This document shows, piece by piece, positions 1-9,790 of a stretch of DNA of 64,000 bases. The first letter of the stretch is position 1. Each line of letters opens with the position of its first letter. Origin of the DNA: Macrosoma leucophasiata. Its lineage: Eukaryota; Arthropoda; Insecta; Lepidoptera; Hedylidae. The notes beneath the pieces are model-generated. The model was not told where the DNA came from, made no database searches, and worked only from the letters and a program-made list of their open reading frames with translations. The stretch covers positions 7,192,001 through 7,256,000 of the forward strand of contig JAWQUS010000030.1 in NCBI GenBank assembly GCA_036365455.1, read 5' to 3'. The translations under genes and the position numbers were made by a program.

Positions 1-1557
1 CTTCGACGTCGAACGTCCCGACGCCCAGTGTCCCCAAGCCCAGCGTCCCGACGCCCAGCGTCCCGACGCCCAGCGCCCCGACGCCCAGCGCCCCGACGCC
101 CAGCGCTTCGACGTCGAACGTCCCGACGCCCAGCGTCCCGACGCCCAGCATCCCGACGCACAGCGTCGCGACGCCCAGCGTTCCCACGCCCAGCGTTCCC
201 ACGCCCAACGTCCCGACGTCGTGCGTCTCGACGCCGAGCATCCCGACGCCCAGCGTCTTGACGTCCAGCGTCCCGACGCCCAGCGACCCGACGCCCAGCG
301 ACCCGACGCCTAGCGTCCCGACGCCAAGCGTCCCGACATCGAGCGTCCCGACGCCCAGGGTCGCGATGCCCAGCGTCCCGACGCCCAGCGGCCCGACGCA
401 CAGCGTCCCCACGCCCAGCGTCCCGACGTCGAACGTCTCGACGCCGAGCGTCCTGACGCCCAGCGTCCCGACGCCCAAGGTCCCGACGCCCGGCGTCCCG
501 ACGCCCAGCGTCCCGACGCCCAGCGTCGCGGCGCCCAGCGTTCCCACGCCCAGCGTCCCGACGTCGAGCATCTCGACGCCGAGCGTCCCGATGCCCAGCG
601 TCTTGACGTCCAGCGTCCCGACGCCCAGCGACCCGACGCCCAGCGACCCGACGACCAGCGTCCCGACGCCAAGCGTCCCGACATCGAGCATCCCGACGCC
701 CAGGGTCGCGACGCCCAGAGTCCCGACGCCCAGCTTCCCGACGCCCAGCGTCCCGACGCCCAGCGTCCCGACGCCCAGCGTCCCGACGCCCAGCGTCCCG
801 ACGCCTAGCGTCCCGACGCCCAGCGTCCCGACGCCCAGCGGCCCGACGCCCAGCGTCCGACGCCCAGCGTCCCGACGCCCAGCGTCCCGACGCCCAGCGT
901 CCCGACGCCCAGCGTCCCGACGCACAGCGTCCGCACGCCCAGCGTCCCGAAGTCGAACATCTCGACGCCGAGCGTCCTGACGCCCAGCGTCCCGACGCCC
1001 GGCGTCCCGACGCCCGGCGTCCCGACGCCCGGCGTCCCGACGCCCAGCGTCTTGACGCCAAGCGTCCCAACGCCCAGCGTCCCGACGTCAAGCGTTCCGA
1101 CGCCTAACGTCCCAACGTCAAGCGTTCCGACGCCCAACGTTCCGACGCCAAGCGTCCCGACGCCCAGCGTCCCGACGCCCAGCGTCCCGACGCCCAGCGT
1201 CCCGACGCCTAGCGTCCCGACGCCCAGCGTCCCGACGCCCAGCGGCCCGACGCCCAGCGTCCGACGCCCAGCGTCCCGACGCCCAGCGTCCCGACGCCCA
1301 GCGTCCCGACGCACAGCGTCCCGACGCACAGCGTCCCCACGCCCAGCGTCCCGAAGTCGAACATCTCGACGCCGAGCGTCCTGACGCCCAGCGTCCCGAC
1401 GCCCGGCGTCCCGACGCCCAGCGTCTTGACGCCAAGCGTCCCAACGCCCAGCGTCCCGACGTCAAGCGTTCCGACGCCTAACGTCCCAACGTCAAGCGTT
1501 CCGACGCCCAACGTTCCGACGCCAAGCGTCCCGACGTCCAGCATCTCGACGCCCAAA
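1..1557. repeat. GC-rich 15-bp minisatellite array
   Basis: Tandem variants of the 15-mer GTCCCGACGCCCAGC fill the left end without a break and run off the window edge. Higher-order structure is visible: a variant block beginning TCTTGACGTCCAGCG at 256 recurs at 601 (345 bp = 23 units), and the block AGTCGAACAT at 951 recurs at 1355 (404 bp). One-base-short units near 855 and 1258 shift the phase. The unit length is a multiple of three and contains no stop, so long open frames appear on both strands (PTPSV-like on +, GVGTL-like on -). I treat these as artefacts of the repeat, not as genes. Confidence 0.95.
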
Positions 1558-1867
1558 AATGCTGCCCAAAGCCACTTTTCCATGCGAACGTTAGTTGTTG
1601 ACGTGAAGTTGCGGGCACAGCTAGTCTTGGAATAAAATTGATACTTTTTTATTTATTTGAATTCGGAATTCGCTGATTTGACTTATATCTACTAGTCTAT
1701 AAAGCCAAGTTTTCGAAAAATAATTCTAGAAATTATTTTTTTTTTCGCAATTAGGGAAATACGAATGTTATTCCATCTATCGTTAGACTTTCAGACAAAA
1801 TACAATCAAATTCTACATAACTATTATTTTGTACAGTTATGAACATTTTTTATGTAACAAATCAAAT
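1558..1867. other. AT-rich stretch, nothing recognised
   Basis: Begins at the sharp boundary where the minisatellite ends. No open frame, RNA gene or repeat that I recognise. Confidence 0.5.
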
Positions 1868-2320
1868 GTGATAAACAAGCACACAGCTCACATGGGTGTT
1901 AATAGAGACTGCAGCCTATAGACATCCACACAAAAACCAGAGGTCAAAATGCAAATGAAATACCACTCCTGAGCCCTAAGTTTTTTTTTATGTAATTGAA
2001 GTGGCAAACAAGCATGCATTTCACATTGATGTTAAGTGATGACTGCAGCCTATAGACACCCACACAAAGACCAAGGTCAAAATGCAGATGCGTTACCACT
2101 CCTGAGGCTGAAGGTGTTATGCCTCTGTGCCGGAAATTACAGGGCCGTACATTACCACCTGACCGAAACACGATAGTGCTGAACACTACCATTTAGCGGC
2201 AAGTATATTAGGTAACGCCTACGCCCGCGAGCTCCGTCACTGGAGCTCTACCACCAGTAAAAAGTTGTTATCTCTGTGATTGTTATAACGGAGCCATATA
2301 ATACTACATAGATATTCAAT
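1868..2320 (-). mobile_element. Family A element nested inside an older family A copy
   Basis: A near-complete family A copy (about 1980-2262, A-rich 3' end to the left) splits an older, more diverged copy. The 3' part of the older copy lies at 1868-1979, and its interior seems to resume after 2262 with sequence resembling the expected continuation. The family has a 5' end ACTGGTGGTAGAGCTCC and a 3' end CATAAAAAA. No tRNA A/B boxes or terminal inverted repeats are visible, so it is probably retroposed; its class is unresolved. Confidence 0.7.
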
Positions 2321-2654
2321 TGAGATACATACCTGAATTGTTGGCTTTCCTTATTTACAACACAAACCTAATCACACCAAATACTATGCTTACTTACATG
2401 TGAACCGCGTTTGCTTACTAACCATTGATTATTACTGACAGCCCCTAATGCTCATTAACGATCAGTAAACACTACCTTGATTACACAACTAATTATCATT
2501 GATTTATTGATCTGTTTTGGCAGTTAATAAATGGGTCATCTTAAAATACCTCTACTGGATTCGTATAAGTAACTTTTATTATTTATACCTGAAAACAACA
2601 TAAACTGACGCATTATAGGTAAGCAACGTAAATGAAAACTTAAAATGCGATTAC

Positions 2655-2976
2655 CCTAAGGCCGGCTCCACACGTTGGCGCCAACGCTATACGTCAAACA
2701 TGTGGATCTAGAAAATAGCATTGGCTCCAACGTTGGGTCGAGCGTTGCGCGTTGGTAATTGGCTGGCGCCTGTAAGCAGCCAACGTTTGGGCCAACGTGT
2801 TGAGCCAATCTTACGTCCGATCCACATGTTGGGCCCAACATTGGCGCCAACACTACACGTGCAACGTGTAAATCTTTAAAATAGTATTGGCCAAAACGTT
2901 GGGGCGAGCGATGCGCGTTGGCGATTGGCCGGCGCGGGTCAGCAGTCAACGTTGTGGCCAACGTGTGAAACAAAAG
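2655..2976. repeat. Palindromic MITE-like dimer rich in CAACGTTGG
   Basis: Two diverged units of about 150 bp follow each other, each studded with GTTGGCGCCAACG and CCAACGTTGG palindromes. The outer ends are inverted (CCACACGTTGG on the left, CCAACGTGTG on the right). No coding capacity. A foldback or MITE nature is inferred from the symmetry. Confidence 0.6.
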
Positions 2977-3094
2977 AAACCAGAAACACCATATGAAAAA
3001 CCGCTTGCTAGTTTTTCAGCTCATTACATACAGATTAACAAACGCAGTGATGTGGCTTTATTCTATAAGTATTGATATAATTGAATTATAATAG

Positions 3095-3240
3095 ACTAGT
3101 TGTGCCCAAGACTTCGTCCGCGCGACACTGAACAAAAAATTTGATACTGTGTAATCCAAACCGCGTTCAAATCCGTTGAGTAGTTTTGAAGTTATAACGT
3201 ACCAGACAGACAGATAAAATTTCAAAAAAAAGTTTTTTTT
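3095..3240 (-). mobile_element. Helitron 3'-end fragment (reverse)
   Basis: ACTAGTTGTGCCCAAGACTTCGTCCGCG is read here in pieces as the reverse complement of the usual lepidopteran Helitron terminus: a short GC hairpin followed by CTAG. A degraded internal segment with the typical CCGTTGAGTAGTTTTGAAG follows. The family assignment is from known sequence style and was not searched. Confidence 0.45.
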
Positions 3241-3820
3241 TGGTTCCTGTTACTCTTCTTTAATCGTTCAGTAACATTTCTGGAAAAATATTTTATGTAC
3301 CGACACTCGATTTTTACTGACTTATTATGTGTATTGATAAGACATACTTTGTAAACTTACGCAGATCTGGCATTGCAATGTGGAATGATGTACAATAATT
3401 ACAATACAAATATAATCGGGCTGCGGCATCCGCGCGGAGTCACGTGCCAGGCGTGCCGGCGTGACGGATGTCCAGCTATTTAAGATATGCAGGCGGTGGC
3501 ACCGATCTAGGAATGTCTAGCTACGATATAACTAATATAATTGACTAGTATAGGTACTATTGGTAGGTACTGAATATTATGAAGACTCATTTCGGCTCTG
3601 ACCAGGATGTCATAGGCATAATGCTTAGGTACTGTATTCTATCGCTGGTCTGATTTAAAACAATTCTACGTCTTACTTTGTTTAGTGATTATTATTTTAA
3701 AATCTCGTTGAGTTAAACTGTAAAACAGAGTTCACAGAAATATATCTTTTTTAAAGCACTGGTTTTAATTAAGTGGTAAAGTCCCAGTGTTGGAGCTCAA
3801 TAGAGTAGGTGATATGTGAG

Positions 3821-4171
3821 TAAAGATGTGCCGTTCCCGGGAACGTTCCCGCGAACGTTTCCCAGGTGGGAACGTAGAGAAACATTGTTAATAAAGATTG
3901 TAAAATGTTTTTTTTTTAAACACTCACAGCCCCACATTAGGTATAAACCTGTGTCGTGGGTACCGTTGTACACATACAACACATACACAAACACCAAGAC
4001 CCGAAACAAATATCTGTAGGTCATTTGTCCCGGTGCGGGGATCGAACCCGCGACCCTTCCAATCAAGCGGTGGTCTTACACCGCTGGACCAACTGGTTCG
4101 TCAAAATCTTTATAATCAATGTTCCCCTATGTTCCCACCTGGGTAACGTTCCCGGAAACGGCACATCATTA
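3821..4171. mobile_element. hAT-type MITE carrying a nested SINE
   Basis: Terminal inverted repeats of about 65-75 bp begin GATGTGCCGTTCCCGGGAACG on the left, with a close inverted match on the right. An 8-bp duplication TATGTGAG flanks it (3813-3820 and 4172-4179), as expected for hAT elements. A family B SINE in reverse orientation (3908-4102) interrupts the centre, so the SINE arrived second. Confidence 0.8.
3908..4102 (-). mobile_element. tRNA-derived SINE, family B
   Basis: On the minus strand it starts with a tRNA-like head (box A-like TGGTCCAGCGG, box B GGTTCGATCCC). A body containing GTGTTTGTGTATGTGTTGTATG follows in pieces, and it ends in an A-rich tail. RNA polymerase III transcription is inferred from the boxes. 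Confidence 0.85.
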
Positions 4172-4361
4172 TATGTGAGCCCTCAAGCTTCGACATCTTA
4201 CGTAGTATTTGTATACTCTTTGCTCCGACACTGGCACCGTATTACTTAATCTATCTGTCGCCTTTATCTATCTAAACAGCATTATAATAGTCTATGTCTA
4301 CAGTGAGCTCTACTAACAACACTCAGTAGGTAACTAAAATGTTTTCTGCATCTTGATATTT

Positions 4362-4644
4362 TTTTTAATGTAATGGAAGTGGCAAACAAGCATGCAGTTG
4401 ACATTGATCTTAAGTGATGACTGCAGCCTATAGACACCCACACAAAGACCAAGGTCAAAATGAAGATGCGTTACCATTCCTAAGGCCTAAGGTGTTATGC
4501 CTATTTGCCGGAAATTATATACAGAATTGTATATTATAATATAGTGCTGAACACTACCATTTAGCAGCAAGTAAATTAGGTAATGCGGTGGTAACTACGC
4601 CCGCGAGCTTCGTCACTGGAGCTCTACCACCAGTAAAATATCAA
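4362..4644 (-). mobile_element. Family A element, near full length
   Basis: One of the cleaner copies: T-rich left end (the A-rich 3' end on the minus strand), GCAAACAAGCATGCAG, the internal TGACTGCAGCCTATAGACA, and the 5' end at GGAGCTCTACCACCAGT. No coding capacity. Confidence 0.85.
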
Positions 4645-4995
4645 ATATATAAAATTATTTGCAGGATATACATAAGACAAGGTAAAATCTAAGAGCAATG
4701 TGAGCCACAGAATGCACAATTAAATATTAACAGAGCGAGCTTAAGAGGTCTCCGGCAAAGCATCTAAGATAAGTACGAAACTTAAGCTATTCTTAGTTGG
4801 ACGTTTCCTCTTATTCGGGAAATATATACTGAACTTAATGAACACTAGATACAAACACGTATTTAGAAAATGAGCACGGGTATATATTTTCAGAGTAACT
4901 GTGTTTGCATCTTTAATAATTAAATCCTAACTGCAATACATAATCAAACTTATTAATTGCGATCTGATCCTCGTCAATAATAAAAAGATATCAAT

Positions 4996-5172
4996 CTACA
5001 GCCCTGTAATTTGCAGCACAGAGGCATAACACCTAAGGCCTCAGAAGTGGTAACGCAACGCATCTACATTTTGACCTCTGGTCTTTGTGTGGGTGACTAT
5101 AGACTGCAGTTATCACTTAACATTAATGTGAACTGCATGCTTGTTTGCTACTATCATAACATAAAAAAATAC
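4996..5172 (+). mobile_element. Family A element, 5'-truncated
   Basis: Matches family A from the CCCTGTAATTT region to the CATAAAAAAA end. The first 110 bp or so are missing. Confidence 0.7.
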
Positions 5173-5369
5173 TAAATTACCACAGTTATTCCTTTAAAAT
5201 AAATTCAAAATTGAAAATGTAAATAAAAAGTATGGCTCGAAAGAAGTCCGCATTAATAAAGAAAAGAATAAGAAAGAAAGAATATTAATAAGAAGGTTTC
5301 TGATGAGGCCTTTGATGAGGTTGCTAAGGATAACATCTCTCCAGTATAATTTTTAGAGTTCTCGTTTTT

Positions 5370-5860
5370 TAATAATGATGGTGACAAACAAGCTTGCTGC
5401 TAAAATAAATTATAAAGTACTGCACATACACCGGATCAAAGTACAGATGCCTTACCACTCCTCAGGCCTCGGGTGTTTTGCTTCTGTGACAGTTATATCA
5501 CACCGCGGAACTCCGCCAAAATGCTTAATTTGGTCTCTATTACACATACATCAATCAGTGATGTGTATTTACAAATGCACCTGTGTGCGTAGCACGTAAA
5601 GAATACCACACGTCGCCCATAAGAGGGGAGTTGACTGGGTGAGGCGGGGAAATCGGGCGGGACGTCGAAGTGTCCATTCTATACGTAGTATCATAACATA
5701 TTATCTGGTTATATATACTATGGTCCTGTCCATACGTAACCATCTCAAAGGGAACACAGTATCGCTTAACCTTATCATTTGACGGCAAATTGAGCAGGTA
5801 ATACTGTGATGTCTACCCCATGGATTTCCGACACTGTTACTCTACAACAAGTTAAATTCT
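5370..5860 (-). mobile_element. Family A element, diverged and split
   Basis: The 3' half (about 5370-5500) and 5' half (about 5735-5860) of a decayed family A copy are separated by about 230 bp of unrelated sequence. A further remnant of the 5' end lies at 6008-6050 on the plus strand. Confidence 0.5.
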
Positions 5861-7323
5861 TTGATGATCTTATGGACCTTGAAATAGATACATACCTACA
5901 CGGCTACGCATTTGTAGCAGAAAGCTACGAAACGCAGTAAATTTATATGATAAATTTATAAAATTAATATGCCTAAACATGTGACATTTTTTCTGACACT
6001 AGGCAGGTTTACTGGTGTTAGAGCTTCAGTGACGGAAGTCGAAGACGTGGACACAGCCTCTCTCACTGTCAAGGTACAGTTATATCGTCTCTGGATTTTG
6101 AAGTACACATAATTTGTGTTTTACACAAAGTACCTAATTCGAAACAATAGTTAAATAGTTATGACGACAAGAAAAATTATATTTTTTTCTCATTTCTTTT
6201 GTCTGTATTTTAACACACACCGCTCTGAGTGGTCGTATTATCCCCGAGCGGCGATCCACGGCTTGACTGTGTGGGCAGACCTTGTATACCGCGTATATAA
6301 TATACCCTACATTCGAATAAACAACTAATATAAAAGAAGGCTTCAGAAAGATATCATATTGCTACCTACATTGCACCCGAGCGGAGCCGGGGAGGGGAGG
6401 GTCACTAGATGTTAATAACTCGTGAATATAGTTCACATGTATGAAGCGTAGTGCAGGTGGTATGCACGTGTCGACATTCTGACATACTTGCGTCACACCC
6501 CGCACTGTCCGCCCTCGATGGTATGCCCGCAGATAGCTATTGACGCCAGGTTACCCTGATATGTATTGTAATACCACTTATAGTTAGTGAACATGCATCG
6601 TTTCAGTTCTGTATGTCATCACTGGTAACATACAAGTTTGGATGTTATGTTTTTTATTATTGTACTAGCTGTGCCCGCGACTTCGTCCGTGTGAGAATTT
6701 ATGGTCGTAGCCTAAGTTACTTCTTATTACAAAATCAGACTAAAATTTCTTAATGTTATATCTAAATAATACAGTCAAGCATTCACACATGCCTTGAGCC
6801 TTATGTGTTTTAATATTTAAAACGGATCTCAACAAAATAGATAGCCTCACGTTCAAACTGCAAATAGCAGTAGGTAGGAAACTTACTCGGTACGCTCCGG
6901 GTATCTTGTTCCACAGACGTCGGCGAAGTTTAGACTGGGCCCACGTGTTAACTTGGTGATCACGCCAATATCATTCAGTGCAATCCACTGTGCCACCTGC
7001 TACTGGATTAACGACCTTATCGACTTTATTGAGAGGATAGGTAAAACGCAAAAATAAAGTTGTATAGTCCGAAAAACGTGTCACATATCCAGCACCGACT
7101 GGTCAGTTATTGCGTTATTGTAATTGTATTATATTTACGATATAGTAGAGCAATGTTGTGTTTTCAAGATTGTGTTTATTTTTCTTGGAGTACTAGGTAT
7201 ATTTTGTTAAAATGAACGACTTTATTATGATTGGTGGTTCTTGAACTTTAATTTCGTTACTACTCTTATACGAGTAAGAACTCTCATCACTGCTCTTTGA
7301 AATGATAGGTTACGTACTTATAT
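5861..7323. other. Gene-free interval with Helitron trace
   Basis: No supported gene. A short reverse Helitron terminus (CTAGCTGTGCCCGCGACTTCG) lies at 6664-6690. The rest is AT-rich with a few GC-richer patches (6240-6560) that I do not recognise. Confidence 0.4.
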
Positions 7324-7335
7324 ATACGGATACGG

Positions 7336-7410
7336 CTTCAGTAGCTCAATTGGAAGAGCGGCTGGACTAGATTCCCAGTAGGTCGCGAGTTCGAGCCTCG
7401 CCTGAAGTCA
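7336..7410 (+). tRNA. tRNA-like module (family D), probably not a functional tRNA
   Basis: It folds as a cloverleaf: acceptor CTTCAG/CTGAAG, D arm GCTC/GAGC, T arm GCGAG/CTCGC around TTCGAGC, and a terminal CA. The anticodon arm has a 9-nt loop (ACTAGATTC), where 7 is normal. Its D arm and AGAGCGG..GGACT segment resemble insect tRNA-Tyr with two bases lost at the anticodon. Best read as a retroposon head derived from tRNA-Tyr. Confidence 0.55.
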
Positions 7411-7642
7411 AATTTTTCTTTCCATTTTTCTTTAAAAATAAAATATATTTCACAAGCATGTGTTAATGCGAAATAATATCAAACAATTATTAAGGGTAAA
7501 AGCGACTTCTTTACGATATTCAATAAACTGAAAAGTCTATTATATCGGTTGCCTAACTAGCATAGTTGGTAATAGATGGCGCTACTGCTACCATAAAGCA
7601 ATGCAATAGATGTGAAGGAAAGATTCGACAAATCGGGCAGGG

Positions 7643-7717
7643 CTTCAGTAGCTCAATTGGAAGAGCGGCTGGACTAGATTCCCAGTAGGTCGCGAGTTCG
7701 AGCCTCGCCTGAAGTCA
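7643..7717 (+). tRNA. tRNA-like module (family D), second in the element
   Basis: Same 75-nt structure, and the same 9-nt anticodon loop, as the module at the left end of this element. Confidence 0.55.
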
Positions 7718-7865
7718 AATTTTTCTTTCCATTTTTCTTTAAAAATAAAATATACGGATACGGTTTAAGGTATTTTAGTGGCTACTGTCTTTTATTTAAA
7801 CAAGATATATACTTAATTTTATTTTTAAATATTTATTTTATTAATAGACCATTTTCATTCTATTG

Positions 7866-8405
7866 CTTGCATCGGGACGAAATGACCCACCGCCCACTAG
7901 TGAAAGAACTTTCTTCTATTAGAAGAGAGTTCTTCAACAAGTGCAGCCATTCAACCGAACAATTGCGGTAAAACCATTCCAATGGGGCGGTAAGTAAGTG
8001 TAATATTATTATTTGTATTATTTTAACAGTCAAATTAATAATACATTTTCTGTAAAACAATTAAACACAAAAGTTTCTTGATTAATGACCCATTCAGTAC
8101 AAAATTACCTGCGAGGTATTTATGTGCTAGTATTTTATAACATTAATAATTGAGACTAAAGCATTGGCACAATCCCACCGCCCACTACTGGAGGAGAACT
8201 CTCCCGTTAGTGCAGTCATTCAACTGAACAACGGCGATCAAACCATTAGGCCATAGTGTACCTGGAAAAAGTCCCGCCACTGTGATCGCCAACCCCCATG
8301 CCAAGCGTGGCAATTACGGCATCTCCCCACCATATTATTCAATGGAGAACGATGGGGGGAGGCTTTTGTCCAGCAGTTGACGTCTTACAGCTAAAATGAT
8401 AATGA
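7866..8405 (+). repeat. Family E repeat (LINE-3'-end-like), two pieces
   Basis: Pieces at 7866-8000 and 8160-8405 match, in reverse complement, the repeat at 58204-58490. Shared landmarks are GCATCGGGACG, AACCATTCCAATGG, CCAAGCGTGGCAATTA and TTTTGTCCAGCAGTTGACGT, ending in ATGATAATGATGA. The ending is typical of lepidopteran LINE 3' ends. No frame remains open. Confidence 0.6.
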
Positions 8406-8516
8406 TGACTTGAGACTAGTCCCTTACTTATAATCCTTATAGTAAGGGACTAGTTTCAAAAAGTAAAGGATTAGTCTGCGGCAGAAAGCGTGAAACTGCC
8501 AACAAATATGTATATT

Positions 8517-8800
8517 ACTGGTGGTAGAGCTCCAGTGCCGGTGCTCGCGGGCGTAGTCACCACCGCATTACCTAACGTACTTGCCGCTAAATGGTAGTGT
8601 TCAGCACTATCGTGTTCCGGCCAGGTGGTAATGTACGGCTCTGTAATTTCCGGCACAGAGGCATAACACCTTAGGCCTCAGGAGTGGTAACGCATATGCA
8701 TTTCGACCTTGGTCTTTGTGTGGGTGTCTATAGGCTGCAGTCATCACTTAACATCAATTTGAACTGCATGCCTGTTTGCCGCTGCCATAACATAAAATAA
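8517..8800 (+). mobile_element. Family A element, near full length
   Basis: Runs from ACTGGTGGTAGAGCTCC to the CATAAAATAAAA end with all internal landmarks, including GGCACAGAGGCATAACACC and CTATAGGCTGCAGTCATCAC. Confidence 0.9.
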
Positions 8801-9147
8801 AATATCTCTTTAATACCGACTCTTGTACAACGGTTATATACGAGTAAATCAGCTTAGAGAATACCTACTATTTCACCCCATATAAACATAAAGCTTATTT
8901 CAACAGATACACACGTCACGTACACGATTCCACATAATCACGCTACCTGGAAATATTAGCGAAAACATTTTTACTGAAGTTGGTCCGCTTGTTAGAATCA
9001 GGCTAATTTCACACAAGAACGAACGGTAACGTCTCCCCTAGTTATAGGAAAACTTGTACACTCAGCTTAAGTAGCGTTTTGCGACCGGTGCCCGCGTCCG
9101 TGAACTACGATGATAATATGAATGTGACATTAATATTTACATTTTTA

Positions 9148-9790
9148 AGGATTCCGTACACAAGGAACCCTTATAGTTTCGCCATGTCCGTCTGTCTGTC
9201 TGTCTGTCTGTCCGTCCTTGGTTTAGCGCAAAAACTATTAGTACCAGAGACTTGAAATTTGGCACAACTATACATATTTACTACGCCGACAAAGTGGTAG
9301 AATAAAAACATGAAATTTTTTTTATTTATTTTTAGGGTACCTCCCCTACATGGAACGCGCAAACATTTTTTTATTTTTCGTTTTCTTTATAGTGTGGGAT
9401 TTTGTTGGATAGGTCTTTTAAAAATGTTAGGATTGTGCTAATATCATTTTTCAATTCAGGTAACGGTTTGGGACTTATTAAGCTTTAAAGGGCCAATTTT
9501 CGTTACAGTCAAGTGTCTCCCCCCCCCCCCTCTAACAACTAAACGGTTGTTGTAAGAAATTCAAACGATACGGCAATAGTAGCCATATATAATGAAATTA
9601 TAAGGAAAACTATCACACCTAAGTTGGCTTTACAAGTTTGCGAGTAATAGTCGACCAAATGTATTTTACTCCAAAATTTCAAAGAACTCCATAGAAAATA
9701 TTTGTTTATTTTTTTCATTACATCCTTACTTTGAAACTACGGAACCCTACACTGCGCGTGGCCCGACATGCACTTGACCGGTTTTTTATA
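9148..9790 (+). repeat. Dispersed repeat with (GTCT)n and TTGACCGG end
   Basis: Starts GGATTCCGTACACAAGGAACCC, broken here as GGATTCCGTACAC then AAGGAACCC, followed by (GTCT)n at 9189-9215. Near the right end it has ACGGAACCCTACACTGCGCG and CACTTGACCGGTTTTTT. This is the style of a common lepidopteran repeat; its class is unclear. A decayed relative lies at about 20490-20770. A C12 tract sits at about 9520. Confidence 0.5.

Larger units (their letters stand above)
7336..7751 (+). mobile_element. Family D composite retroposon, two tRNA-like modules
   Basis: Perfect 12-bp duplications ATACGGATACGG (7324-7335 and 7752-7763) fix both borders. Inside are a 75-nt tRNA-like module (7336-7410), a tail ending in AAAAATAAAATAT, a body beginning TTCACAAGCATGTG, and a second tRNA-like module (7643-7717) with the same tail. 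The tRNA-like part is the exact 5' end of the insertion, as in a tRNA-headed SINE, but here it is dimeric with a long linker. Confidence 0.85.

Noticed and set aside
28..1635. Long PTPSV- and GVGTL-type open frames at the left end
   Set aside because: They follow from a stop-free 15-bp repeat and appear in several frames on both strands. No start context or splice evidence.
7336..7410. Functional tRNA-Tyr gene
   Set aside because: The anticodon loop is 9 nt and the module is bounded by a target-site duplication and an A/T tail in several copies, so it is a retroposon head.
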